From Thermococcus sp. MV5 (GTDB taxonomy: Archaea > Methanobacteriota_B > Thermococci > Thermococcales > Thermococcaceae): a stretch of 64,000 nucleotides of DNA. Where the stretch lies: positions 1-64,000 of the forward strand of contig NZ_SNUE01000003.1 in the NCBI RefSeq assembly GCF_012027425.1, written 5' to 3'. Shown here piece after piece: positions 39,984 to 49,046 of the stretch; within the stretch, counting starts at the first letter, position 1, and the number at the start of each line of letters is the position of its first letter. A program made the position numbers and the translations under genes. The notes below the pieces were generated by a model that saw nothing but the letters and a program-made list of their open reading frames with translations, searched no databases and had not been told where the DNA came from.

Positions 39984-42242
39984 ATGAAAAGAATATTTTC
40001 GCTAATTTTAATCCTGCTAATAGTGATTCCTTATGCTGGAGCACTCCCCATTTTAGACGCTTCCACGAGGTTTTTAATCGAGGGCAAAGATTACATGGAT
40101 GGCACTCAAGAGATAAGCTTATCTTTAATGGCCTTGCTCTCAAGTTATTCTATTGCTGAAAATCTTACCAAAGAAAATATCGCGAGCTTTGTGGATGAAC
40201 TATTGAAGAGACAAAATGAGGATGGAGGATGGGGATATTACGAGGGAAGTGTGAGTAATGTTGTGGACACTTCTTATGCAGTTATAGCGTTAAAACGGGC
40301 AGCAGACTTTTATGCTTCTACTGGAGAGTCCTATTATGATATCTCAAGGGCTCTTAGGAAAGGGCTGAGTTTTCTAGTAAGATCCTACACCATGAATGGA
40401 TGGGGATACATACCAAACACACTGCCAGAGTTCTATCCAACCCTTATGGCAGTTTGGGCATTGGGTGAGAATGGATACACAGAAAAGAGCAGATATGTGG
40501 GGGGAGCAATAACATACTTGGAATCGGCCGAGAGAATGGAAATAAGTGAAGCAAAGGCTGTTGGACTAAAGATCCTTGCCTATAAGAGTGTTGGTTATCA
40601 AATACCCGAATCTCTCATTGAAAAAGCATGGGAACTCGTAAATTCTGACACTATTACCATAGATGAGAGGGCCCTGCTCACCTATGTGCTCACCACTCAT
40701 GAGGGATTGACTTTTGAAGTTGCCAAACTCCTCAGCAGGCTAGAAGACCTAGCAGAGAGCAATGAAACCTTGATTTACTGGGCCAACATTCCAGAAGAGT
40801 GGACAAACAGGGAGGTGTTCGTGGCTTCAGCATTCGCAGTCATGAGTTTTGCAACGGCCAATGCCCTTGGAGGAATAAGGGGCATCATTTCAATAGAAGA
40901 CTCTTGTTCTGCCCTTGAAGAAGTCCAGAATCCAGATGGAGGATGGGGATACAGATCGGGGTATAGCTCTGATGATAGAACCACTTATTACGTTTTAAAG
41001 GCATTGAAGAGGTGCTACTTTAAAGATGAAGTCATTGAGAAAGGCCTAGAATGGGTTGAAAGCAGACTCCCCGAGAATATGGAAAAAGTCTCTAAAGAAG
41101 GACGATTAAACTCTGCTTACATTTACAACCTCCTCACGCTTCTAGAGTTTAATATGCTTAATGAAACTGAAAAACAAACCCATATCTCCTTTATAAAGAG
41201 TTTGAGTGAGGATGGGAAGTGGAAGACGATACTTGGACCACAACCATACGATACGGCCCTTGCTATAAAGGCTCTCCTAGCATTGGGAGTTGACCCAAGT
41301 GATGAGGACATAGCAAAAGCAAAAGAGTGGCTCCTCTCACTACCAACAGATGGATGGGGCCTTCGCATACAGATTGCCGTTCCATTTAGGGTCCGTTATA
41401 TCATGCCCACAGTTCCCACAACTTTAGAGGTCCTTGAGGCTCTCACCCCACTGGTCACTAGAGAAGAGGTTGAAAGGTACTTGACGTGGCTCATGGAGCA
41501 GAAAATCGAAGATGATGGATGGCCCGTTGTTAAGGAGATTTATATTAGAGATATCCTCATGTACTTGGGTTCTCCATCAGTTGAACTCACAATACGAGCC
41601 ACTAGAGTCCTATACGACTTTGGCATAGACTACCGTGCTGAGACATTTAACTGGCTTTTGGACCACCGCAGTGATGGTTTATGGGGAACAACCCTAACAG
41701 AATCTGCCCTTGCAGTACTCTTCTTCTCTGAGATGGGGGATGTATTAATTAAGCCCCTCAGTCTCTATCAAGTTCTCAAGCAGATTCCCGAGAAGAACTT
41801 TACGATTCTTTACACTTCTGGTTATAATTCCACTGCAGTTTCACTTGGAGAAGCCCTTAGTGAAGTATTTGAAAAGAGCTTTGAGATTAAGCCCTTTGAA
41901 GGGTTTGGAGACTCCAACTACATCGTAGTCTCAGACTTCAGTACATTTAATATACTCCAGTACAACCCATACATCAAGGTAAAGAGCGATGATATGTATG
42001 TCTATCTTGATGATAAGAGTTATCCAATAAATGACACGGTAATTTTAATCCCAGGAAAAACCAGCGAGGGATACCTGTTGTTTGTACTCTCATCCAAAGG
42101 GGCAGAGGATATTGTGAGCACATTCTTCAGCTCCACGATAATCAAGTACCTCAATGGAGCCGCCTGTGTAATAACCCATGAGGACAAGAACTATAATGGA
42201 GTAGTGGAGTTTGATGAATTGAACATTGAGCTTGTGGGGTGA
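39984..42242 (+). CDS. Secreted alpha/alpha-toroid repeat protein
   Basis: A 752-residue protein with a signal peptide (KRIFSLILILLIVIPYAGA). The rest to about residue 590 consists of repeated helical pairs with QW-like motifs: QNEDGGWGYYEGSVSNVVDT, NGWGYIPNTLPEFYPTLMAV, QNPDGGWGYRSGYSSDDRTT, DGWGLRI, DDGWPVV and DGLWGTTLTESAL. This is the prenyltransferase/squalene-cyclase toroid, but the catalytic DxDD of cyclases is not visible, so it probably binds or scaffolds. The C-terminus ends in a calcium-loop-like HEDKNYNGVVEFDELN. It starts the pilin/CetZ gene cluster, and its stop lies 7 bp before the GTPase start. Confidence 0.8.
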   Translation: MKRIFSLILILLIVIPYAGALPILDASTRFLIEGKDYMDGTQEISLSLMALLSSYSIAENLTKENIASFVDELLKRQNEDGGWGYYEGSVSNVVDTSYAVIALKRAADFYASTGESYYDISRALRKGLSFLVRSYTMNGWGYIPNTLPEFYPTLMAVWALGENGYTEKSRYVGGAITYLESAERMEISEAKAVGLKILAYKSVGYQIPESLIEKAWELVNSDTITIDERALLTYVLTTHEGLTFEVAKLLSRLEDLAESNETLIYWANIPEEWTNREVFVASAFAVMSFATANALGGIRGIISIEDSCSALEEVQNPDGGWGYRSGYSSDDRTTYYVLKALKRCYFKDEVIEKGLEWVESRLPENMEKVSKEGRLNSAYIYNLLTLLEFNMLNETEKQTHISFIKSLSEDGKWKTILGPQPYDTALAIKALLALGVDPSDEDIAKAKEWLLSLPTDGWGLRIQIAVPFRVRYIMPTVPTTLEVLEALTPLVTREEVERYLTWLMEQKIEDDGWPVVKEIYIRDILMYLGSPSVELTIRATRVLYDFGIDYRAETFNWLLDHRSDGLWGTTLTESALAVLFFSEMGDVLIKPLSLYQVLKQIPEKNFTILYTSGYNSTAVSLGEALSEVFEKSFEIKPFEGFGDSNYIVVSDFSTFNILQYNPYIKVKSDDMYVYLDDKSYPINDTVILIPGKTSEGYLLFVLSSKGAEDIVSTFFSSTIIKYLNGAACVITHEDKNYNGVVEFDELNIELVG

Positions 42243-42249
42243 AATTACT

Positions 42250-43353
42250 TTGAGGGCTTTAATCATTGGAGTAGGTCAGTGTGGAACAAAGATAGCGGAC
42301 TTGTTCGCCTTAGTGGATTTTGAGGCATTAGCAATAAACACATCAAAGAGTGACCTTGACTACTTGAAGCATATTCCTAGGGAACGGCGTATACTCATAG
42401 GCGAGAGCCTAACTGGAGGAAAGGGAGTAAATGCGAACCCAGTACTCGGAAGAGAGGCAATGAAAAGAGATCTTTCAATGATAATGAAGAAAATAAACTC
42501 CATGGTGGGTTACAGCGACGTTGACATATTTTTCCTCACTTTCGGTTTTGGTGGTGGAACAGGGGCTGGAGGGGCTCCAGTTTTAGCTGAAGCCCTAAAA
42601 GAGGAATACCCTGATTCACTCGTTGTCGCAATTGGGGCACTTCCGTTAAAGGAAGAGGGAATAAGACCAACAATAAATGCTGCAATAACAATAGACAAGC
42701 TTTCCAAAGTAGCTGATTCAATAATAGCCATAGATAACAACAAACTTAAGGAAAGTGGCGAGGACATAACACGGGCCTATGAAAAAATAAATCATACGAT
42801 AGTTGAGCGGATAGCATCCCTTCTGGCATTAATAGACATTCCCGGAGAGCAAACACTAGATTCCAGTGATCTGAAGTTCGTGCTCAATGCTTTTGGAAGC
42901 TTCGCTACTGTAGGTTATGCAAAAGCTGAAGCAAATAAAGTTAGGAATCTCTCCCGGCTTATCTTAAAGTCATTTGAGAATGAGGGGCTTTATCTCGAAG
43001 CAAATATAGAGTCTGCCCTCTATGGGTTAGTAGCAATCCACGGGCCGCCTGAGCTTTTAAAAGCCAGGGATATATTTGAGGCTCTTAGTTACCTAACCAA
43101 AAAGATTAAAGGAAAGCAGATTTTCCGCGGCTTTTATCCAGATCCAAGGGAAAAGGAGATAGAAGTTGTTACCCTCCTAACAGGGATTTATGAGAGTAAA
43201 AGCATTGAAGATATAGTGATAATCGCTAAGCAATATGCTCAGTCATTCGTAAAAGCGAAAGAAGAGGCTGAAACAAAGAAAAAAGAACTTTTAACCGGTC
43301 TGCCGGATTTTGATGACATTTATCCGGGTGGGGTTAATGAAAGATTCGATTGA
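42250..43353 (+). CDS. CetZ/FtsZ-superfamily tubulin-like GTPase
   Basis: A 367-residue tubulin-superfamily GTPase. The nucleotide loops are IIGVGQCGTKIADLF (T1) and FGFGGGTGAGGAPVLAEALK (G-box, T4); GALPLKEEG follows. The T7 loop reads TLDSSDLKFVL against N-x-D-x-x-D in FtsZ: both Asp are kept, Asn is replaced. The closest group by pattern is CetZ. TTG 42250 is chosen because GGGGTGA sits 7 bp before it; the ATG at 42226 would read through that site. It overlaps the next gene by 17 bp. Its place beside pilin-like genes suggests positioning of surface structures, by inference. Confidence 0.85.
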   Translation: MRALIIGVGQCGTKIADLFALVDFEALAINTSKSDLDYLKHIPRERRILIGESLTGGKGVNANPVLGREAMKRDLSMIMKKINSMVGYSDVDIFFLTFGFGGGTGAGGAPVLAEALKEEYPDSLVVAIGALPLKEEGIRPTINAAITIDKLSKVADSIIAIDNNKLKESGEDITRAYEKINHTIVERIASLLALIDIPGEQTLDSSDLKFVLNAFGSFATVGYAKAEANKVRNLSRLILKSFENEGLYLEANIESALYGLVAIHGPPELLKARDIFEALSYLTKKIKGKQIFRGFYPDPREKEIEVVTLLTGIYESKSIEDIVIIAKQYAQSFVKAKEEAETKKKELLTGLPDFDDIYPGGVNERFD

Positions 43354-43954
43354 TGTTGCGTTGGAGCTGAAGGAAAAGGAAGTCTACTCCCACATAGCTC
43401 ACGAAAGCGCGGAGGACATGATTAGAATAATCTCTTCTATAGATGCTGAAAGAGCAAAAAACAGGGGAGAGATAATTCATTATGAAGATGACTGGGATGA
43501 TTTGATTAGACGGAGAGTGGCCAAAGGAAAAAGACACACTGCCTTTGATTTTTACAATCCTGCTCTCCTCACGATATGGGAAAACAAAGTAAAAGGTATG
43601 AAAAAGGTTAAAACTGTATTTAAACTTGGGTTGGCGATTTTGAGCATCTTTTTGGTAGCAGGAATAGCGGCCACAATTATCTATGGTGAGTTATGGGTTT
43701 TAATTCCTTTGAGCCTCCTCCCAATAGTGATACTTCTGATGGACTATAAAAAGAACGCCCTTGATCTTGGTTATTACCAGCTTACCCAGCTTTTTATTGA
43801 AGAACTTAAAGAACTCCTAAAGAAATATGAACTTGAGCCTGAACGGTACAAATTCAAAATATTCAATCATGATTATTTCGGAGTTTTAACGAAAAAAATT
43901 GGCACCAATGTTTTTGCAATGGTAAAGAAAGATGAAACGGATGGAAAGCGTTAA
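43337..43954 (+). CDS. Two-helix membrane protein next to the CetZ-like gene
   Basis: A 205-residue protein: an acidic, helical N-terminal cytoplasmic region (MKDSIDVALELKEKEVYSHI to YNPALLTIWENK), two close transmembrane helices (about 98-118 and 122-142; LAILSIFLVAGIAATIIYG, LWVLIPLSLLPIVILLM) and a C-terminal cytoplasmic domain. No named family. It overlaps the GTPase gene, with GGGTGGGG before its ATG, so the two are probably co-translated. It could be the membrane anchor of the GTPase filament. Confidence 0.75.
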   Translation: MKDSIDVALELKEKEVYSHIAHESAEDMIRIISSIDAERAKNRGEIIHYEDDWDDLIRRRVAKGKRHTAFDFYNPALLTIWENKVKGMKKVKTVFKLGLAILSIFLVAGIAATIIYGELWVLIPLSLLPIVILLMDYKKNALDLGYYQLTQLFIEELKELLKKYELEPERYKFKIFNHDYFGVLTKKIGTNVFAMVKKDETDGKR

Positions 43955-43994
43955 ATAATTTGTTGACGTGTTATTTATTGGTATGGTGAGAAAA

Positions 43995-44600
43995 ATGAAA
44001 AAAGGACAGATATCGCTGGAGTTCCTATTCATATTTATATTGTTCCTCGTACTCCTGACTTTCTCGATTAGGAATATCACATTCTCCAGCGAGCATTCTG
44101 CAGATATGTTGAGAATTCAGGTTAGTGAAGAGGCGAAGCTGTTTGCAAACACGGTTTCTAATGCGATATCTCAGGTTTATGCTCAAGGCCCGGGTGCAAA
44201 AACCACTGAATACTTCACTTTTAGGTATCTAAATGATGAATATTTTCTTACAAGGGCGTTTGGTATGGATGGAACACCTCAGATCTTAGTAGGGTATAAA
44301 AATGGCACTTATGTTGCTATTTTGGATAATGCCAATCAGACCATAAATGTAAACGAGACAGAGACAACGAAGAAGAATTATTTCTGGAGTAGGTCTCTCT
44401 ATGCAAAAGATCTGTCAAACAACACCTCAATTTACTATCCGAATAATACCATAGGCAATCATACAGGGATATTTGTGAATGCAACAGATTTACCCTCGAC
44501 ATTAAGGATAGTTGTTGAATGGAATCCGGATAGAAATGAAAGCTGGATTTTCAACTCTACCTCTGGAGAACTTAGGATAAACCTTAATGTCGGTGGTTAG
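43995..44600 (+). CDS. Type IV pilin-like protein, 201 residues
   Basis: It starts MKKGQISLEFLFIFILFLVL, a class III signal peptide of archaeal pilins: short basic leader, G-Q cleavage junction, Glu six residues into the mature helix, then the hydrophobic stalk. The rest is a beta-rich head with many N-x-S/T sequons (NGTYVA, NQTINV, NETETT, NNTSIYY). ATG 43995 is chosen because GGTGAG lies just before; the upstream starts lengthen the leader without reason. It is the first pilin-like gene in a run of six. Confidence 0.85.
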   Translation: MKKGQISLEFLFIFILFLVLLTFSIRNITFSSEHSADMLRIQVSEEAKLFANTVSNAISQVYAQGPGAKTTEYFTFRYLNDEYFLTRAFGMDGTPQILVGYKNGTYVAILDNANQTINVNETETTKKNYFWSRSLYAKDLSNNTSIYYPNNTIGNHTGIFVNATDLPSTLRIVVEWNPDRNESWIFNSTSGELRINLNVGG

Positions 44601-44601
44601 T

Positions 44602-45024
44602 ATGAGAGGACAGTTAAACTTGGATCTGCTTTTCGCTTTTGTGCTTGTTACTCTTACGATGTTAAACTTGATCTACCTAGCCAACAATGAGATGGCCCAT
44701 GCAGAGAGCTTTGATGTAATGGCAAAGGTGAGAGTTTTTTCGGCTGAAATAGTCGACCATACGGCCAAAGTTTATGCTGTGGGGGAAGGATACAGACTGA
44801 AGGAAGAAACTCCTCAAATAAGTGGGGCCACTTTTCGCATTACTTTTAATGGAGCCACGAACAAAATAATAGTCAACGTGACAGTGGATGGAAAGAGTTA
44901 CTGGATAGTTAAGAACTCCACGGTTCCTATGACTAATGCTTCAATAGTTGTTGACAGTGGAGATAGTTTTTGGATAACTACTGTAAGGATAGGTGAGATG
45001 CTTTATGCGAATATCACGGAGTAA
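44602..45024 (+). CDS. Type IV pilin-like protein, 140 residues
   Basis: Starts MRGQLNLDLLFAFVLVTLTM: a very short leader with R-G-Q junction and the hydrophobic N-terminal stalk, with Asp where pilins usually have Glu. The head has sequons (VNVTVDG, KNSTVPM, TNASIVV, NITE). It begins 1 bp after the stop of the previous pilin gene, with GGTGG before the ATG, and overlaps the next pilin gene by 20 bp. Confidence 0.82.
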   Translation: MRGQLNLDLLFAFVLVTLTMLNLIYLANNEMAHAESFDVMAKVRVFSAEIVDHTAKVYAVGEGYRLKEETPQISGATFRITFNGATNKIIVNVTVDGKSYWIVKNSTVPMTNASIVVDSGDSFWITTVRIGEMLYANITE

Positions 45025-45475
45025 GGGACAAACGGCCATTGAGATGATATTTATACTAAGCATACTTTTCATCGGGTTAATTATGATTGTCCCCTCTTAT
45101 ACGGATAATAATACAAATATGATGATAGTGAGCTATGTGAGAAGTTCCCTTTCAAAGGCAATTGATTACTTGAACACGGGAGTTATGACTGATGACGAAC
45201 CTTACAGTGAGTTAAATCCAATAATGAGAAATATCACAGAAAATCCCCATCTCTCGCTTAAAAGCCTGACATCGGAGGAAAGCAGGAATGAGGTTAATAT
45301 AACAGTTACATTATCGACCCCATTCCGTTCAATTGCAAACCTCACCAATTTAAATGAGAGTATAAAGGCCTTTGTAGAGAAAGACCTTGTCCAAAACTTT
45401 AGGTTCACCAATAATTCTGACACTTTATATTATGGTGGAAAGGAAGTAAATATAGAGATTGTGGTGGGAGAATGA
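45005..45475 (+). CDS. Type IV pilin-like protein, 156 residues
   Basis: Starts MRISRSKGQTAIEMIFILSI: K-G-Q junction and Glu in the stalk, as in archaeal class III signal peptides. AGGTGAG lies 7 bp before ATG 45005. The head is small with sequons (RNITENP, VNITVTL, LNESIK, TNNSDT). Its end overlaps the following 488-residue gene by ATGA. Confidence 0.82.
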   Translation: MRISRSKGQTAIEMIFILSILFIGLIMIVPSYTDNNTNMMIVSYVRSSLSKAIDYLNTGVMTDDEPYSELNPIMRNITENPHLSLKSLTSEESRNEVNITVTLSTPFRSIANLTNLNESIKAFVEKDLVQNFRFTNNSDTLYYGGKEVNIEIVVGE

Positions 45476-46938
45476 GGAGAAAGGGCCAATTGCTTACAAT
45501 AGATGCTTTACTTTCACTGGTTATCGTTGTGATGGTCGTGGGGGTAGTTTTAAATACGAATGACATGATAAAGGCCGAGATAACTAATCTTCTGGACTGG
45601 TATGACAGGGCGAACATTGCAAACAACATGCTCGATGTCTTGACTAAAAACCCCGGTTATCCCGAAAACTGGGAGGAGAATGCGAGCGGTGTTAAGGTTG
45701 TGGGATTGAGAGATAAAGATTACTCCTTTGCTCTTGATTATGATAAAATTATCACCTTCAATAAGTCTAAGGATGACATGAAGGATATCCTAAATCAGCT
45801 GGCGAGGGGGAAAGATTTTCTGTTTGAAATTTATGTGTCGAGATTTAATGTAAGCATTGAGGGAAGGTTTCCAAGGGTTTACTTGGATAAGGTGACTTTT
45901 AAAAATCCAAACCCTCCTCCGGAAGGAGTTGTGTTTTTTATAGCAACTGAGGCAGATGCTAACAATCCAAGCTCGTTTGAAGTTAGCTTTGTAGAAGTAA
46001 TTCAAGATGGTGTGGATTATGTGAACGAAAATGTTTGTAACACGCCTCCTAAAAATGGGAATGTAATATTTTTAGATAAGGGAGATTATGTTAAGTTTGT
46101 GGTACTCCAGGATGTTTATATAAAAGCAGAGAGGGGCAAATATCAGGAAAGTATATTGATACCCAACAACTCTGTAATAGAGTTTTTTATGACAGATCCT
46201 CAAAGTGCGTTCCATATAGATTATGGTGGAGGGGAATGTCCTTATAAATTCAAGTTTTCTGGAATTGGAGACGTTGTGGTGACAGTTTCGGCTTATGACA
46301 ATATATTTCCTATTTTGAACTCCACATATACTTCATCCAGAACATTTTGGGAGTGTGGCGAACCATTCTATAGGCTCTCTTTAATAAATGGAAGTTATTA
46401 CAGTGATTTGAACCTAATAACTCCCTCCATGTCTCGTTCTCCTTGGGTAGAGCTTGCTGAGAGACAGAGCGTAATCTCTAGACGTGCATACAATCTCTCT
46501 GCAGGCCCCTCTGCTGAAGATCCTCTCATATACGGGTTTATGGCCCATAGGGTTTTGGATGGTACCTCTTTACTTGTTAAAGTTCCCCTTGAGCCCGGAA
46601 ATCTCAGTCTTTTGAGTATGTTAGGTACGGAGGTGAGGGGGGTATTTGTTTACAAAAACTCCTCAGGATTAAACGTGAATGGAACACTTGTGTGGTATGA
46701 AAATGGAGAACCAAAAGTTAAAGGCTATTATGGGGAGAACAACACAATAGTAATTCCATTTGAAGAGCTATTTGGTTCTGAAGATACAGAAGGAAAAATT
46801 ATTGGCTTATGGCTTTATTCCCTTAATGGATGGAGCAGAGAGAACGTTACAATTGAGGTAATACCAACTATAGAGTATATGCTCGAGCCCAAATTTGAGC
46901 CAGTTCTTATAAGATTGTTAGTGTGGGATGACAGATGA
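45472..46938 (+). CDS. Large pilin-anchored surface protein, 488 residues
   Basis: Starts MRRKGQLLTIDALLSLVIVV: basic leader, K-G-Q junction and a hydrophobic stalk with Asp instead of Glu. Behind it is a head of about 450 residues with many sequons, an amount of sequence unusual for a pilin. Four cysteines are visible (NVCNTPP, GECPYKF, WECGEPF). It is coupled by ATGA to both neighbours. It may be a minor pilin or adhesin at the tip or base of the fibre. Confidence 0.8.
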   Translation: MRRKGQLLTIDALLSLVIVVMVVGVVLNTNDMIKAEITNLLDWYDRANIANNMLDVLTKNPGYPENWEENASGVKVVGLRDKDYSFALDYDKIITFNKSKDDMKDILNQLARGKDFLFEIYVSRFNVSIEGRFPRVYLDKVTFKNPNPPPEGVVFFIATEADANNPSSFEVSFVEVIQDGVDYVNENVCNTPPKNGNVIFLDKGDYVKFVVLQDVYIKAERGKYQESILIPNNSVIEFFMTDPQSAFHIDYGGGECPYKFKFSGIGDVVVTVSAYDNIFPILNSTYTSSRTFWECGEPFYRLSLINGSYYSDLNLITPSMSRSPWVELAERQSVISRRAYNLSAGPSAEDPLIYGFMAHRVLDGTSLLVKVPLEPGNLSLLSMLGTEVRGVFVYKNSSGLNVNGTLVWYENGEPKVKGYYGENNTIVIPFEELFGSEDTEGKIIGLWLYSLNGWSRENVTIEVIPTIEYMLEPKFEPVLIRLLVWDDR

Positions 46939-49046
46939 GGAGGAGGGGATTTATATTCACACTTGATGCTTTGATTTCATTGCTTTTGGTTATGGTGTTC
47001 ATTAGCAGTGTGGTCATTGTAGTGGACAATGTTAATATCTATCCAAGCTCGCTCAGAGAACAAGAGAAGTACATTACTCAGGATGCATTGACTATGTTAA
47101 GGAGCTCGCCCCTGAAGGATATAGTCCCACCTTCCATACTTGAGAACTGGAGCAGTGGGAGTGATCCCATAATAATGCCTGAGCTTGTTGACATCTACAT
47201 GAGCCCCCTTGATATAGTAGCAACCTACTGGGCGGTTGATCCTCTTTATCCAGCGATTGATTTAAAGCATAAGGCAGAAATTATCTTAGGTTATATCCTT
47301 AATGTGACTCTCAAAGATTACAACTACGAACTCCTTGTAAACAACTATACAAGTCCGTATTTGAGGAGAGTTACTGCCAATTACTCTAAAGCTTTTGACG
47401 TCTCTCCTGCCACTCTTGAGCTAAGCGGATACCAATACAACCAAACTCCAAGGGGATACGTGGCTAGGGCTTATATAACAGATATTGGAAGTAAAGAGAA
47501 CACTTATACTGCAAGGGGAGGGTATATATACGCGAGAACTGATAATTCAAATGATAAGGTTATTATTCAGTATATAATTCCAGCAGACGCAATTCCAGCA
47601 GACGCAGTAATAGATGAGATAGAATGGTTTTTTGAACCAGCATGGGTTGGTTCTCAATATGAGGCCTATTTAAACGGTCAGCAGATTTTGAATAGATATA
47701 TCACTTATAACTATAGAATCTTAGATACTGCAGGAGATTCTTCCGTACGCCTAATTGAAAACTTCCGGCCAGGAGAAAATAATGTCTTTGAAGTAAGAGT
47801 TTACAAAAGCGGATATGATGGTGGGGAAGATGGAGCACAGTATATAAGAATAAGATACCATACTTCAGCTCCATTAACTCTAGAGTATCCGAAGAGATTT
47901 TACTTTGAAGATGTCTCGGCCTGCTATGGGATTACTGCCTGGAAGTATCTATTTGTTCCAGGGGTTTTAACTTCTTTAAATGTCCAGGTGTCAGTTGGTA
48001 ACGTAACTCAAAATGACCCAATTTCTCTTTCTTTCCTTTTTGATACTGAAATTTCAGTGCCCCCAACAATGTGTACGTATAACTCAACAACAATGATAAA
48101 GACTTGTTATTGGGATAACAGTGATATATACAACACTCTTACTTCCCAAGGATACAGTTACATCCAAATTTCGAGCAGATATACAACAATAATTGTAAGA
48201 GCCGGGAACGGGAACACTCGGTATAATAGGATTCATCTAATTGGTGAGGACTCTTTTGTTGCGGCAGAATATACAATACCTCTATTACTAACCCCATATA
48301 GCGTAGATGTTACTGAGCCAATAACTAGTTATTCTGCTTCTGTTTGTAGTGACTCTTGGTGCAGAGAGGTGACTTGGAGCTTCAATGTTCCTCAGGGTGT
48401 CGTTCCGTTATGGGTGAGATTTCAATTTCCGTGGTTATATTACGCTGGGACTGATCCCAGTCAGGAAATAGTGGTCGATAATGAATTCATTAATGCAACA
48501 TATTTCTATAAACACCCTCCAAACCCGTTTATATCTGCCTTGGCAAGATTGGGGTACACGAAAGATACCTTCGATTATCAGTATAATCCTCTACCAAATG
48601 CAATTGTGAATGGAAAAAACAATGTCACTGTTAATTTGGGATATGGATATTGGTTACAGCCCTCGAATGGAAATGGAGAACTTACTTATATTATAAGAGG
48701 ATATGTAGGGTATGGACATGTTTTTCCTGCCCTTCTAAAAAGTGGGTGTGGTGGGTATAATATCACATACTACTGGAGCGGCGATTCATCTCCTCATCAC
48801 GTAACAGCAGGAGATCCTCCATATTGCAATGTTACAATGGATGAGTTAATAAACAGTAGCAAGAATTATGCCGTTGATGATGCTATAGTGCGTCTCTTTA
48901 GGAATCTAGGAGGCAATGGAACCCAAGAAGGTCCCATTATCATCAAGTTGCCCGATACCGTAAATATTGCATTTGCTTCAATGGGTAATATTCCGACTCT
49001 GTTTGAGCCCATAACAGTAACTTTGAGAGTATGGAGGGAGGAATAA
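46935..49046 (+). CDS. Very large pilin-anchored surface protein, 703 residues
   Basis: Starts MRRRGFIFTLDALISLLLVM: the same leader type but with G-F instead of G-Q at the junction, and the shared DAL-S-L stalk motif with the 488-residue neighbour. The head of about 660 residues is Tyr/Asn/Ser-rich and beta-like, with a repeated VIPADAIPADAVID-type segment (tandem IPADA). Several Cys pairs are visible (DVSACYG, VCSDSWCRE). The largest protein of the cluster; an adhesin is a reasonable inference. Ends overlapping the next gene by one base. Confidence 0.8.
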   Translation: MRRRGFIFTLDALISLLLVMVFISSVVIVVDNVNIYPSSLREQEKYITQDALTMLRSSPLKDIVPPSILENWSSGSDPIIMPELVDIYMSPLDIVATYWAVDPLYPAIDLKHKAEIILGYILNVTLKDYNYELLVNNYTSPYLRRVTANYSKAFDVSPATLELSGYQYNQTPRGYVARAYITDIGSKENTYTARGGYIYARTDNSNDKVIIQYIIPADAIPADAVIDEIEWFFEPAWVGSQYEAYLNGQQILNRYITYNYRILDTAGDSSVRLIENFRPGENNVFEVRVYKSGYDGGEDGAQYIRIRYHTSAPLTLEYPKRFYFEDVSACYGITAWKYLFVPGVLTSLNVQVSVGNVTQNDPISLSFLFDTEISVPPTMCTYNSTTMIKTCYWDNSDIYNTLTSQGYSYIQISSRYTTIIVRAGNGNTRYNRIHLIGEDSFVAAEYTIPLLLTPYSVDVTEPITSYSASVCSDSWCREVTWSFNVPQGVVPLWVRFQFPWLYYAGTDPSQEIVVDNEFINATYFYKHPPNPFISALARLGYTKDTFDYQYNPLPNAIVNGKNNVTVNLGYGYWLQPSNGNGELTYIIRGYVGYGHVFPALLKSGCGGYNITYYWSGDSSPHHVTAGDPPYCNVTMDELINSSKNYAVDDAIVRLFRNLGGNGTQEGPIIIKLPDTVNIAFASMGNIPTLFEPITVTLRVWREE

